12,142 nt of DNA, taken from the NCBI GenBank assembly GCA_946538475.1, contig CAMNGN010000052.1, positions 1 through 12,142 of the forward strand, in the 5' to 3' direction. The position numbers and the translations under genes are program-made. The stretch's first letter is position 1. Each line of letters starts with the position of its first letter. The notes beneath the pieces were generated by a model. The model did not search any database, was not told the DNA's origin, and saw nothing but the letters and a program-made list of their open reading frames with translations. Positions 1 to 7,145 of this stretch are shown here, piece after piece. The stretch is from an uncultured Blautia sp. Lineage in GTDB: Bacteria; Bacillota; Clostridia; Lachnospirales; Lachnospiraceae.

Positions 1-44
1 GCCTGATATAGGGCGACGCTATTCGGCCGTATTTTAAGCATCCC

Positions 45-73
45 TTTACAAGTAGTAATAAAAACTATATAAT
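45..73 (+). promoter_or_regulatory. Sigma-A-type promoter for the DUF1836 gene
   Basis: A -35 box TTTACA (45-50) and a perfect -10 box TATAAT (68-73) are separated by 17 bases, which is ideal for a housekeeping sigma factor. Transcription would start near 80. That leaves about 55 bases of leader before the ATG at 135, including a small hairpin with CGCAC at 103-107 and GTGCG at 113-117. Bases 1-44 upstream contain nothing I recognise. Confidence 0.8.
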
Positions 74-134
74 AACATATAGATACTCTTTGTCCCTGCT
101 ACCGCACCCTTTGTGCGCAGAAAGGCGGACACAC

Positions 135-740
135 ATGACGCAAGACAAAAAAGAGATGTTCCGGCAGATACTGGACATTCTCAAAGGCATTGACTATATT
201 GAACCCAGCGACCTCCCGAACATCAGCCTGTACATGGACCAGGTCACCACGTTCATGGAGGACCAGCTGTCGGCGACCAAGCGCCACAAAGATGACAAGA
301 TCCTGACCAAGACCATGATCAACAACTATGCAAAAAACAAGCTGCTGCCCCCGCCCGAAAAGAAAAGATACTCAAAAGAACACCTTTTGATGCTGATCTT
401 CATCTACTACTTCAAAAACTTCCTTTCCATCGGGGACATCCAAAAGCTCACCGGACCGATCACAGAAAAATATTTTCAGTCGGAAAACGGGCAGGATATG
501 ACCTACATCTACGAAGAAGTGTTCAGTACGATCTTAAACCAGTCCGGCTACCTGCAGAAAGACCTGCTGAAGCGCTACAACATGGCCGCGGAAACGTTCA
601 ATGATGCTCCGGAGGAAGATCAGATCTTTTTGAAAGCTTTCTCGTTTATCTGTTTGCTGAGTTTTGATATTTATATGAAAAAGATACTGGTGGAGAGGCT
701 GATCGACGGGCTGGGTGAACCGGAAGATGAGAAGAAATGA
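135..740 (+). CDS. DUF1836 domain-containing protein
   Basis: A cytoplasmic protein of 201 residues in the DUF1836 family, which is common in Firmicutes and is generally thought to be DNA-binding because its N-terminal half resembles a MerR-like helix-turn-helix; no target is known. The diagnostic block lies at residues 56-105, with ILTKTMINNYAKNKLLPPP, then a KKRYSKEHL segment and the hydrophobic IFIYYFKNFLSIGDIQ stretch. The ATG at 135 is chosen because AAAGGCGG (121-128) lies just upstream. An in-frame ATG at 90 is only about 10 bases from the predicted transcription start and has no ribosome binding site. The gene is monocistronic, convergent with the yerC-like gene, and followed by a hairpin terminator. 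Family assignment is firm; function is unknown. Confidence 0.88.
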   Translation: MTQDKKEMFRQILDILKGIDYIEPSDLPNISLYMDQVTTFMEDQLSATKRHKDDKILTKTMINNYAKNKLLPPPEKKRYSKEHLLMLIFIYYFKNFLSIGDIQKLTGPITEKYFQSENGQDMTYIYEEVFSTILNQSGYLQKDLLKRYNMAAETFNDAPEEDQIFLKAFSFICLLSFDIYMKKILVERLIDGLGEPEDEKK

Positions 741-766
741 CTCAAGGAACCTGTCCCCGTGACTCA
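738..766. repeat. REP-like short element at the 3' end of the DUF1836 gene
   Basis: TGACTCA occurs at 738-744, overlapping the stop codon, and again at 760-766. It flanks a core that reads CGGGGACAGGTTCC on the minus strand. TGACTCA is almost its own reverse complement, so the unit is a near-palindrome. The core resembles those of the palindromes at 8070-8103 and 9433-9527. I read it as a single, possibly degenerate copy of the same short repeat family. Confidence 0.5.
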
Positions 767-768
767 TC

Positions 769-798
769 AAAAAAGAGTGCGCAACCGCACTCTTTTTG
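769..798. terminator. Bidirectional intrinsic terminator between convergent genes
   Basis: GAGTGCG (775-781), loop CAAC, and CGCACTC (786-792) form a perfect 7-bp stem. It is flanked by A5 (770-774) and T5 (793-797), which extend the stem and provide a U-tract for either direction. It would end the DUF1836 transcript on the plus strand and the yerC transcript on the minus strand; the yerC stop is at 799-801. Confidence 0.88.
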
Positions 799-1107
799 TT
801 ATGTTTCTTCTGTTGTTTTGTTCTTGTCCATCCTGGCGAAGACCATCTCATAACCGTCATTTCCATAATTGAGAGATCTGTTGACCCGGCTGATGGTGGC
901 TGTGGATGCGCCCGTCTTCTCAGAGATATCAAGATAGGTTCTCTTATCGGTCAGCATTCTGGCCACTTCGAACCTTTGAGAGAGGGAAAGAAGCTCATTG
1001 ATCGTACATACATCCTCGAAAAAAGTATAGCACTCTTCCTTGTTTTTCAGACAGAGGATCGCTTCAAACAGATGATCCACTGCTTCTGTTCTGATCGTTT
1101 TGCTCAT
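799..1107 (-). CDS. yerC: YerC/YecD family TrpR-related regulator
   Basis: A 102-residue protein matching the YerC/YecD family, a TrpR-like all-helical DNA-binding fold widespread in Firmicutes. The helix-turn-helix is visible at about residues 57-79 (TYLDISEKTGASTATISRVN), followed by the family-typical RSLNYGNDGY. Upstream, residues 35-53 (TINELLSLSQRFEVARMLT) match the conserved first half of the TrpR fold. A regulatory DNA-binding role is expected; the ligand is unknown, and tryptophan should not be assumed. The start is supported by AAGGAG (1116-1121 on the minus strand), 8 bases from the ATG. It is transcribed divergently from the yesL-like gene and ends in the shared terminator. Confidence 0.92.
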   Translation of the reverse strand: MSKTIRTEAVDHLFEAILCLKNKEECYTFFEDVCTINELLSLSQRFEVARMLTDKRTYLDISEKTGASTATISRVNRSLNYGNDGYEMVFARMDKNKTTEET

Positions 1108-1146
1108 TATTGCTTCTCCTTAAATTTATTGTTATCACATAGTAGT

Positions 1147-1175
1147 ATTTTAACACGCTAAACTGTGAAAAGCAA
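1147..1175 (-). promoter_or_regulatory. Predicted promoter for yerC
   Basis: On the minus strand, TTGCTT (1170-1175) and TAAAAT (1147-1152) are separated by 17 bases. Transcription would begin near 1140, giving a short leader of about 33 bases before the yerC ATG. Its upstream end lies only 5 bases from the -35 box of the divergent plus-strand promoter, so the two promoters could influence one another, for example through shared binding of the YerC product itself. Confidence 0.6.
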
Positions 1176-1180
1176 GAGGC

Positions 1181-1209
1181 TTTACATTTTTCTGTTTTTT
1201 CGTTATACT
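1181..1209 (+). promoter_or_regulatory. Sigma-A-type promoter for the yesL-like gene
   Basis: TTTACA (1181-1186) and TATACT (1204-1209) are separated by 17 bases. Transcription should start near 1216. The short leader contains a perfect 6-bp hairpin, GCCGGA (1228-1233) and TCCGGC (1237-1242), ending 5 bases before the GGAG ribosome binding site (1248-1251). Confidence 0.8.
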
Positions 1210-1256
1210 AGAAAATGAATTTTTGAAGCCGGATTATCCGGCGGAACGGAGTTAAA

Positions 1257-2021
1257 ATGGGTAGATTTTTTAATATGGACAGTCCCTTCTTCCGGACTAT
1301 GAGCAGAGTGGCTGACCTGCTCATCCTGAACGTAATATTTGTGATCTGCTGTATTCCGATCGTGACGATCGGTCCTTCTCTCACAGCGCTTTTCTATATG
1401 ACGATGAAAATGGTGCGCAACGAAGAGTCATATATCGTCCGCGGATTTTTCCATTCGTTCAAGCAGAACCTCAAGCAGGGCATCATCATCAATCTGATCA
1501 TGCTGGGTGCAGGCTTTCTGCTCTGGCTCGATATCAGGATCGTCGGCACTTCACTGCAGGGAACCATGAAGAGCGCAATGACCATTCTTATGCTGATGAT
1601 GGCCTTCCTCTATGTTATGGTCTTTATCTATGTATATCCGGTGCTGGCAAAGTTTTTCAACACGATCAGAAACACGTTCGTCAACTCGCTCCTGATGGCC
1701 ATCAGGCATCTTCCGCAGACCATTCTGATGATGGTCGTTTCGGTCCTGCCGGTCGCGATACTCTTTATTCCCGAGCCCATGGCCACGATCCAGTCGATAC
1801 TGCTGCTTCTGCTGATCCTCATGGGATTTTCGGTGATCGCCTACTGTAATTCCTTCTTCCTGGTGAAGATATTTGACAATTACATTCCCAAGGACGGCGA
1901 TTCGGACGACGACAGCGGAGCTCAGGGAGAACTGATCGAGGACTCCGTAATGGAAGCTGCGTTAGGCGGAAACGGCCTTCCGGATGAAACTACAGACAAA
2001 CAAGAAAGTTCAGGTGAATAA
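1257..2021 (+). CDS. YesL family (DUF624) integral membrane protein
   Basis: A 254-residue membrane protein of the YesL/DUF624 family, often found near carbohydrate transport genes in Firmicutes, with no established biochemical role. The N-terminus (FFNMDSPFFRTMSRVADLLI followed by the CCIPIVTIGPSLTALFY region, about residues 5-47) is the family hallmark. I see about five hydrophobic segments near residues 18-40, 75-93, 107-131, 154-172 and 178-203. After them comes an unusual acidic, low-complexity tail from about residue 212 (DGDSDDDSGAQGEL and onward), making the protein longer than the usual 200-220 residues. GGAG at 1248-1251 supports the ATG. The DUF4364 gene follows after 3 bases, so the two are almost certainly co-transcribed. 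Confidence 0.88.
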   Translation: MGRFFNMDSPFFRTMSRVADLLILNVIFVICCIPIVTIGPSLTALFYMTMKMVRNEESYIVRGFFHSFKQNLKQGIIINLIMLGAGFLLWLDIRIVGTSLQGTMKSAMTILMLMMAFLYVMVFIYVYPVLAKFFNTIRNTFVNSLLMAIRHLPQTILMMVVSVLPVAILFIPEPMATIQSILLLLLILMGFSVIAYCNSFFLVKIFDNYIPKDGDSDDDSGAQGELIEDSVMEAALGGNGLPDETTDKQESSGE

Positions 2022-2024
2022 TTT

Positions 2025-2537
2025 TTGCAAAGCAAATTATCCAGAGACAAGCTGATCATTCTCTATGTTTTGGATCTGGCGGATCGGGAGCTCAGCAATT
2101 CGGTACTGTCGGAACTCATTTTGGAGATGGATGACACCAATTACTTTCGTCTCCAGGAAGCGATAAACGGACTGGTCGATTCGGGGCTGATCAGTATGCG
2201 GCAGACTCCGGGAACATCCCTTTACAAGATCACCCGCGAAGGTGCCCGGACGCTCACATACCTGAAGGAAGAGATCAATCAGGAAACCCTCGAGCACCTT
2301 TCCGAACTGATGGGAGAAAAAGCCGGGCCGGATGCCGACGGACTTTCCTCCCCTGCCGAATATTACAAAACACCGGGCGGAAGCTACGAAGTCCGCTGCA
2401 GAATAGCCCAAAATAACATTTCTCTTATTGACCTGACCATGCGGGCTCCCTCCGAGGAGGCCGCCGAGGCGATCTGCCTCAACTGGCCGGGAAAATCACA
2501 AAAGATATTTGAAACAATAATGGAGGAGCTCATCTGA
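2025..2537 (+). CDS. DUF4364 family protein, winged-helix-like
   Basis: A cytoplasmic protein of 170 residues matching DUF4364, a clostridial family with an N-terminal winged-helix-like domain. Residues 1-90 look like a PadR/MarR-type fold: KLIILYVLDLAD, then NYFRLQEAINGLVDSGLI, then TSLYKITREGARTLTYL, the last resembling a beta-wing. The C-terminal part (about 105-170) is predicted beta-rich and of unknown role. The start is TTG: AGGTGA (2012-2017), inside the end of the upstream gene, is 7 bases before TTG at 2025, and no in-frame ATG gives a comparable protein. It shares the yesL promoter, and the pair may be translationally coupled. A transcription regulator is the likely role, but no target is evident. 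Confidence 0.85.
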   Translation: MQSKLSRDKLIILYVLDLADRELSNSVLSELILEMDDTNYFRLQEAINGLVDSGLISMRQTPGTSLYKITREGARTLTYLKEEINQETLEHLSELMGEKAGPDADGLSSPAEYYKTPGGSYEVRCRIAQNNISLIDLTMRAPSEEAAEAICLNWPGKSQKIFETIMEELI

Positions 2538-2552
2538 GCCCCTCCACTCTTT
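2521..2552. terminator. Probable hairpin terminator between DUF4364 gene and rarA
   Basis: Bases 2521-2532 pair with 2535-2546 as a 12-bp stem with one mismatch and a very tight turn, spanning the DUF4364 stop codon. The following CTCTTTAT is only modestly T-rich on the plus strand, and the minus side has no clear U-tract, so termination may be weak. The genes on either side converge, and no other terminator-like hairpin lies between them. Confidence 0.5.
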
Positions 2553-3870
2553 ATCCCTCATTACGTATCTTATTCAGATATTCCTTCATCTTCTTCTCAT
2601 ATCCCAGATCGCCCGGAATATAGAACCGGTCATCCTTTATCTCATCGGGAAGATACTGCTGTTCCACATAATGCCCGGGGTAATCATGTGCATACTTGTA
2701 TCCGATACCGTGTCCCAGCTTTTCGTGTCCGCCATAATGGGCATCCTGCAGATGCACGGGCACGGTAGTCCTGACCGACTTCACCGAGTCCATCGCTGCA
2801 AAGATTGCATTGACCGCCGCATTGCTCTTAGGCGCGCAGGCCATGTACGAAGCGGCCTGGGCCAGAATGATCTGCGACTCGGGCATGCCCACGCGCTCCA
2901 CCTCCTGCGCTGCCGCCGCAGCCACACAGATGGCCATGGGGTCAGCATTACCGATATCCTCAGAAGCCAGGATCATGATTCGCCGGGCGATAAATCGGAC
3001 ATCCTCTCCCGCATAGAGCATCTTTGCGAGATAATACACCGCGGCATCAGGGTCGGACCCGCGCATGCTCTTGATAAAGGCGGAGATAATATCGTAGTGA
3101 TTGTCCCCTTTTTTGTCATAGTTGATGACACGCTTCTGTATACATTCCGAAGCGACATCCAGCGTAATGTGGATGAGCCCGTCGTCGCTGCGGGGTGTGG
3201 TAAGAACACCAAGCTCGATCGCGTTGAGCGCAGCTCTGGCATCTCCGCCGGCCATGTCGGACAAAAACTCGAGCGCATCCTCATCGATCGACGCTCTGTA
3301 GGCGCCCAGCCCTTTTTCGATATCGTTCACCGCCCGCAGAAGAAGCACGCGTATGTCCTCGTTCGAAAGCGGCTTGAGCTCGAAGATGATCGACCGGGAA
3401 AGAAGCGCGCTGTTCACCTCAAAGTACGGGTTTTCGGTCGTGGCACCGATCAGGATGATCGTACCGTCCTCCACAAAAGGAAGCAGATAATCCTGCTGCC
3501 CCTTGTTAAAGCGGTGGATCTCGTCGATAAAAAGGATAGTTTTGCGGCCGTACATGCCCAGTGTGTCCTGCGCGCCTTTCACCACTTCTTCCATATCCTT
3601 TTTGCCCGCCGCCGTAGCGTTGATCTGGGTAAATTCTGCGCTGGTCGTGTTGGCGATCACCTTGGCCAGCGTGGTCTTGCCGGTTCCCGGCGGTCCGTAA
3701 AAGATGACCGATGTCAGCTTGTCCGCCTTGATGGCGCGATAGAGCAGCTTATCCTTGCCCACAATATGCTGCTGCCCCACCACCTCTTCGAGGGCAGCGG
3801 GGCGCAGTCTGGAGGCAAGAGGTGCTTCTCTGTCCAAAGTCTTTGATTTTGCGTATTCAAACAGATCCAT
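2551..3870 (-). CDS. rarA: Replication-associated recombination protein A (AAA+ ATPase)
   Basis: RarA (MgsA, WHIP/WRNIP1 family) is a clamp-loader-like AAA+ ATPase that acts at stalled replication forks. The 439 residues cover the full family length. Visible motifs are Walker A GPPGTGKT (59-66), Walker B ILFIDEIHRFNKG (112-124), sensor I GATTENP (142-148) and the arginine finger in LLSRS (R159). The C-terminal MgsA domain ends with the typical YPGHYVEQQYLPDEI region. The N-terminus (MDLFEYAKSK, then PLASRLRPAALEEVVGQQH) is family-like. AGGAA lies upstream of the ATG. It follows the cytidylate kinase-like gene by 31 bases with no terminator visible, so it may be the last gene of the liv transcription unit. 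Confidence 0.97.
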   Translation of the reverse strand: MDLFEYAKSKTLDREAPLASRLRPAALEEVVGQQHIVGKDKLLYRAIKADKLTSVIFYGPPGTGKTTLAKVIANTTSAEFTQINATAAGKKDMEEVVKGAQDTLGMYGRKTILFIDEIHRFNKGQQDYLLPFVEDGTIILIGATTENPYFEVNSALLSRSIIFELKPLSNEDIRVLLLRAVNDIEKGLGAYRASIDEDALEFLSDMAGGDARAALNAIELGVLTTPRSDDGLIHITLDVASECIQKRVINYDKKGDNHYDIISAFIKSMRGSDPDAAVYYLAKMLYAGEDVRFIARRIMILASEDIGNADPMAICVAAAAAQEVERVGMPESQIILAQAASYMACAPKSNAAVNAIFAAMDSVKSVRTTVPVHLQDAHYGGHEKLGHGIGYKYAHDYPGHYVEQQYLPDEIKDDRFYIPGDLGYEKKMKEYLNKIRNEG

Positions 3871-3901
3871 TAAAGTTCCTCAGCCTTTTTTCAATATGGT
3901 T

Positions 3902-4540
3902 TTAGCCGTTTCTTCTTTTCAGTGCCTCGTATCTTCTCTCGATCTCGGCCATGGCACCGTCTTTGCCGATCTTGCTCGTGTCCAGATAAAGGTCATAGTA
4001 AGCAGGGTCGGTCCACTCTTTGCCGGTAAATCTGCGGCAGTACTCCAGCTTGCGTTTGTCGTCCTTGCGCATAAACTTTTCAAGCTCTTTCTCGGTGCCG
4101 CTCATTTTTTCTTTAGCGTCCTTGATCCTGAATTCCCAGGAGGCATGGATGAACACCCTGAGTACGTTGGGAAATTCTCTCTCGTTGAGGATGAAGTTAC
4201 CGCACCGGCCGATGATCACGCAGGACTCTGTCTCCGCCAGTTCCCTGATCGTTTTTGCCTGGTAGTTGAAAAGATTCTCATCGGAAGTGAACCCTTTGCT
4301 GCCGGGCGGAAGCACTTCTTTGGAATAAGTGCCCGTTTTGGCGCCGAAAAGCGGCGGTTTTGCGCTTGAATACTCATCCACTCTTCCAAAAAGCTGCGGA
4401 TGAATTCCGCTCTCGTCCGATGCCAGGCGAGGGATGTCTTTATCATAGTAGGCGATCCCCAGTTTATTTGCCAGATTGATGCCGATCGTGCGGCCTCCGC
4501 TGCCATATTCACGGGCTATCGTAATCACATAATGGTTCAT
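3902..4540 (-). CDS. Cytidylate kinase-like family protein
   Basis: A 212-residue P-loop protein of the cytidylate kinase-like family (AAA_26 / Cytidylate_kin_2 group), distinct from the true Cmk. The N-terminus ITIAREYGSGGRTIGINLANKLGI (two overlapping pieces within residues 6-29) has the typical GSGGR variant of the phosphate-binding loop. A second conserved block is VIIGRCGNFIL (108-118). The segment around residues 136-175, rich in Lys/Arg/Glu, would be the lid. These proteins probably phosphorylate nucleotides or related small molecules, but the substrate is not established. AGGAGG (4551-4556), which includes the livF stop TAG, lies 10 bases from the ATG. It is therefore the tightly linked sixth gene of the liv operon. 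Confidence 0.9.
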   Translation of the reverse strand: MNHYVITIAREYGSGGRTIGINLANKLGIAYYDKDIPRLASDESGIHPQLFGRVDEYSSAKPPLFGAKTGTYSKEVLPPGSKGFTSDENLFNYQAKTIRELAETESCVIIGRCGNFILNEREFPNVLRVFIHASWEFRIKDAKEKMSGTEKELEKFMRKDDKRKLEYCRRFTGKEWTDPAYYDLYLDTSKIGKDGAMAEIERRYEALKRRNG

Positions 4541-4554
4541 ATGAAAATAACCTC

Positions 4555-5265
4555 CTACTCTCCAAGATATGCCTTCTGAACTGCCTCGTTATGAAGCAGA
4601 TCGTCCGCTATTCCCTCCATTGTGATCGATCCGGTCTCCATGACATACGCGCGGTCCGCGATGGAGAGCGCTTTTTTCGCGTTCTGCTCCACGAGAAGAA
4701 CCGTTGTGCCGCTGTCACTTACGACCTGTATAATATCAAATATTTCGTTGACAAAAATGGGAGAAAGCCCCATGGAAGGCTCGTCCATGACGATCAGCCT
4801 CGGCTTGCTCATCAGCGCGCGGCCCATGGCCAGCATCTGCTGCTCGCCGCCCGAAAGAGTTCCGGCTCTCTGCCCGCGGCGTTCCTTCAGCCTTGGGAAG
4901 CGCTGGTAGACCATTTCCAGGCTCTCTTCTATCTCATTTTTGTCCTTGCGGGTAAAAGCACCCATCTTTAAATTGTCATACACGCTGAGCTGCGAAAAGA
5001 CCCTTCGTCCTTCGGGGACATGGGCGATGCCCATCTCGACGATCTTGTGCGCGGGTACTTTGGTGATATCCTTTCCCTCGAACACGATCGAGCCCTGCTT
5101 GGCGGGAAGAAGGCCGGTGACGGTCTGCAGCGTGGTGGTTTTTCCCGCGCCGTTCGCACCGATCAGTGCGATGACCTCTCCCTGATCGACCTTGAAGGAT
5201 ATCCCTTTCAGTGCATGAATCACGCCATAATACACGTGAAGATTGTTGACTTCCAGCATTGCCAT
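4555..5265 (-). CDS. livF: Branched-chain amino acid ABC transporter ATPase LivF
   Basis: One of the two ATPase subunits that drive leucine/isoleucine/valine import, at the cytoplasmic face of LivH-LivM. The 236 residues match the usual LivF length. Walker A is GANGAGKT (36-43), the signature is LSGGEQ (137-142), and Walker B is LIVMDEP (157-163) followed by SMGLSP; HVPEGRRVFSQLSV (82-95) is typical of LivF. The SD is GGAGGG, overlapping the livG stop codon TAG and placed 7 bases from the ATG, which suggests translational coupling. No key residue is missing. Confidence 0.97.
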   Translation of the reverse strand: MAMLEVNNLHVYYGVIHALKGISFKVDQGEVIALIGANGAGKTTTLQTVTGLLPAKQGSIVFEGKDITKVPAHKIVEMGIAHVPEGRRVFSQLSVYDNLKMGAFTRKDKNEIEESLEMVYQRFPRLKERRGQRAGTLSGGEQQMLAMGRALMSKPRLIVMDEPSMGLSPIFVNEIFDIIQVVSDSGTTVLLVEQNAKKALSIADRAYVMETGSITMEGIADDLLHNEAVQKAYLGE

Positions 5266-5277
5266 GAAGATACCCTC

Positions 5278-6036
5278 CTATTCTCCCAGATATGCGGCTA
5301 TGACGGCCGGATCGCTGAGGACTTCGGATGTGACGCCCTGTGCGAGCGTTCTGCCGAAGTTCAGCACGGTAAGTTTTTCGCAGATGCCTGCCACAAGCTT
5401 CATATCATGCTCGATCAGCAGTATCGTCATGTCAAACTCATCGCGCACGAACCTTATGGTCTCCATCAGCTCTGCTGTCTCGTTGGGGTTCATGCCCGCC
5501 GCCGGCTCATCCAGAAGAAGGAGCTTAGGCTCGGTGGCAAGCGCTCTGGCTATCTCAAGCTTACGCTGTTTGCCGTAGGGAAGGTTGCCGGCCATGAGGT
5601 CGGCCTCTTTGTCAAGGTCGAACACTTTAAGGATGTCCATGGAGCGTTCGTCCATCGTGTTCTCGATCTCGCGGTACCTGGGCAGCCTGAGTATGCCTGT
5701 GAGGGCGGAATATTTGTAATGATTGTGGAAGCCTGCCTTTACATTGTCCAGAACCGGCATGTCTTTGAACAGACGGATGTTCTGGAATGTCCTGGCGATC
5801 CCGGCACGGTTGATCTCGATCGTGCTCTTTCCGGTGATGTCTTTTCCGTCCAGACGGATGATACCCTCCGTCGGTTTGTACACGCCGGTCAGAAGGTTGA
5901 ACACGGTCGTCTTGCCTGCGCCGTTCGGGCCGATCAGGCCGTACAGTTCGCCTTTTTCTATATTCAGATTAAAATCATCGACGGCGTGAAGACCGCCAAA
6001 GGAGATGGAGAGCTTTGTTACATCGAGCATTGCCAT
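5278..6036 (-). CDS. livG: Branched-chain amino acid ABC transporter ATPase LivG
   Basis: The partner ATPase of LivF. With the start at MAMLDVTK it has 252 residues, the usual LivG size. Walker A is GPNGAGKT (36-43), the Q-loop region is ARTFQN (81-86), and Walker B is LLLLDEP (172-178) followed by AAGMNP. As is normal for LivG, the canonical LSGGQ signature is replaced by LPYGKQ (152-157). Two ATGs compete. The one at 6036 has a purine-rich AGGGGGG (6045-6051) 8 bases upstream. The one at 6042 overlaps the livM stop as ATGA and would add two residues. A still longer in-frame form from 6078 lies inside livM and has no support. Very tightly linked to livM. Confidence 0.95.
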   Translation of the reverse strand: MAMLDVTKLSISFGGLHAVDDFNLNIEKGELYGLIGPNGAGKTTVFNLLTGVYKPTEGIIRLDGKDITGKSTIEINRAGIARTFQNIRLFKDMPVLDNVKAGFHNHYKYSALTGILRLPRYREIENTMDERSMDILKVFDLDKEADLMAGNLPYGKQRKLEIARALATEPKLLLLDEPAAGMNPNETAELMETIRFVRDEFDMTILLIEHDMKLVAGICEKLTVLNFGRTLAQGVTSEVLSDPAVIAAYLGE

Positions 6037-6038
6037 TT

Positions 6039-7133
6039 TCATCTCCCCCCTTCTGCATCCGATCCATGCTTTTTCCATAGCCGTTCGCGCATTCTGCTGC
6101 GGAAATCGAGCGATGCCGGGGCCCAGTTGAACAGCATGATGACGATCAGCACGATGGCGTAGATCAGCATACGATAGTTGTTCAGGAACCTGAGCATCTC
6201 GGGAAGCGCGGTAAGGATGACCGCCGCGATCATGGAGCCGGTCATATTTCCGATACCGCCGAGAACGACAAATACCAGGATCAGGATCGATGTGTTGTAG
6301 TCAAATTTTTTGGTGTTGAGCGTCGCCAGATTGTGCGCATAGAGCACACCTGCCACGCCGGCAAGAGAAGCCGACACTGAAAAAGCCAGAAGTTTATACT
6401 TTGTCACCGGAATGCCTATGGACTCGGCAGCTATCCGGTTGTCTCTCGTGGACATGATGGCACGTCCGCTGCGGGAATTGACCAGGTTCTGCACCACGAT
6501 AAGAGTGATGATGATCAGAACGACTCCGATCGTAAATGTGGAGTTCTTAGGTGTTCCGGATATACCGAGCGCACCTTTGACGATCTGGCGTCCGGTGGGC
6601 TCCATGTTAAGGTCCATCGCGCTTGTGGTGCTGAAATGCAGTCCGTGGCTGTCAACGCCGACATAGAGCACATTGAGCAGGTTTTTGATGATCTCACCAA
6701 ACGCAAGTGTTACGATGGCCAGATAGTCGCCTTTCAGCCTGAGTACGGGAATGCCGATCAGGATACCGAATATTCCCGCAAACACTGCTCCAACAAGGAT
6801 CGCAAGGATAAATCTGGGCAGGTCGGGCATAGAATCTCCGACCACGTTGGAAAAGAACGCGCTTGTATAGGCACCGATGCACATAAAGCCGGCATGCCCC
6901 AGGCTGAGTTCTCCCGAGATACCGACCACCAGGTTGAGCGAAAGTGCGGCGATCACATACACGCAGAGGGGCACAAGAAGACCTTTCAGAAGGCTGGAGA
7001 TATGCCCTGTGGCGATCATGGTCTGCATTATGGCAAATACCACGATCACGATGCCGTAATTGAGCAGACTGTTTCTCAGAGATTTTCTGCGCATTCGGCG
7101 GATAATTTCATGATTATTCTGTTTTTCGTTCAT
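6039..7133 (-). CDS. livM: Branched-chain amino acid ABC transporter permease LivM
   Basis: One of two transmembrane subunits forming the import channel. It has 364 residues with multiple hydrophobic spans starting near residue 22. Family-defining sequence is SLNLVVGISGELSLGHAGFMCIGAYT (two adjoining parts within about residues 64-89). Further blocks are RLKGDYLAIVTLAFGEI and NRIAAESIGIPV, the latter being the cytoplasmic loop expected to contact the ATPases. The N-terminal ~20 residues are polar and basic (RRMRRKSLRN), consistent with a cytoplasmic start. AGGTGG overlaps the livH stop TAA and lies 7 bases from the ATG. The extreme C-terminus (RERLWKKHGSDAEGGR) is charged and cytoplasmic. Confidence 0.96.
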   Translation of the reverse strand: MNEKQNNHEIIRRMRRKSLRNSLLNYGIVIVVFAIMQTMIATGHISSLLKGLLVPLCVYVIAALSLNLVVGISGELSLGHAGFMCIGAYTSAFFSNVVGDSMPDLPRFILAILVGAVFAGIFGILIGIPVLRLKGDYLAIVTLAFGEIIKNLLNVLYVGVDSHGLHFSTTSAMDLNMEPTGRQIVKGALGISGTPKNSTFTIGVVLIIITLIVVQNLVNSRSGRAIMSTRDNRIAAESIGIPVTKYKLLAFSVSASLAGVAGVLYAHNLATLNTKKFDYNTSILILVFVVLGGIGNMTGSMIAAVILTALPEMLRFLNNYRMLIYAIVLIVIMLFNWAPASLDFRSRMRERLWKKHGSDAEGGR

Positions 7134-7145
7134 GCTGTCACCACC

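Noticed and set aside
1204..1226. A possible CodY-type site in GAAAATGAATTTTT near the yesL promoter
   Set aside because: The half-sites are in the wrong order compared with AATTTTC-W-GAAAATT, and no such site is seen at livK, where CodY control would be more expected.
2671..3846. A 391-codon open frame on the plus strand opposite rarA
   Set aside because: It lies wholly antisense to a clear RarA, is His/Arg/Gly-rich without recognisable domains, and has no ribosome binding site. It is a by-product of the codon usage of rarA.
3871..3901. A separate promoter for rarA in the gap after the kinase gene
   Set aside because: The 31-base gap has no paired -35/-10 boxes; a promoter inside the kinase gene cannot be excluded.
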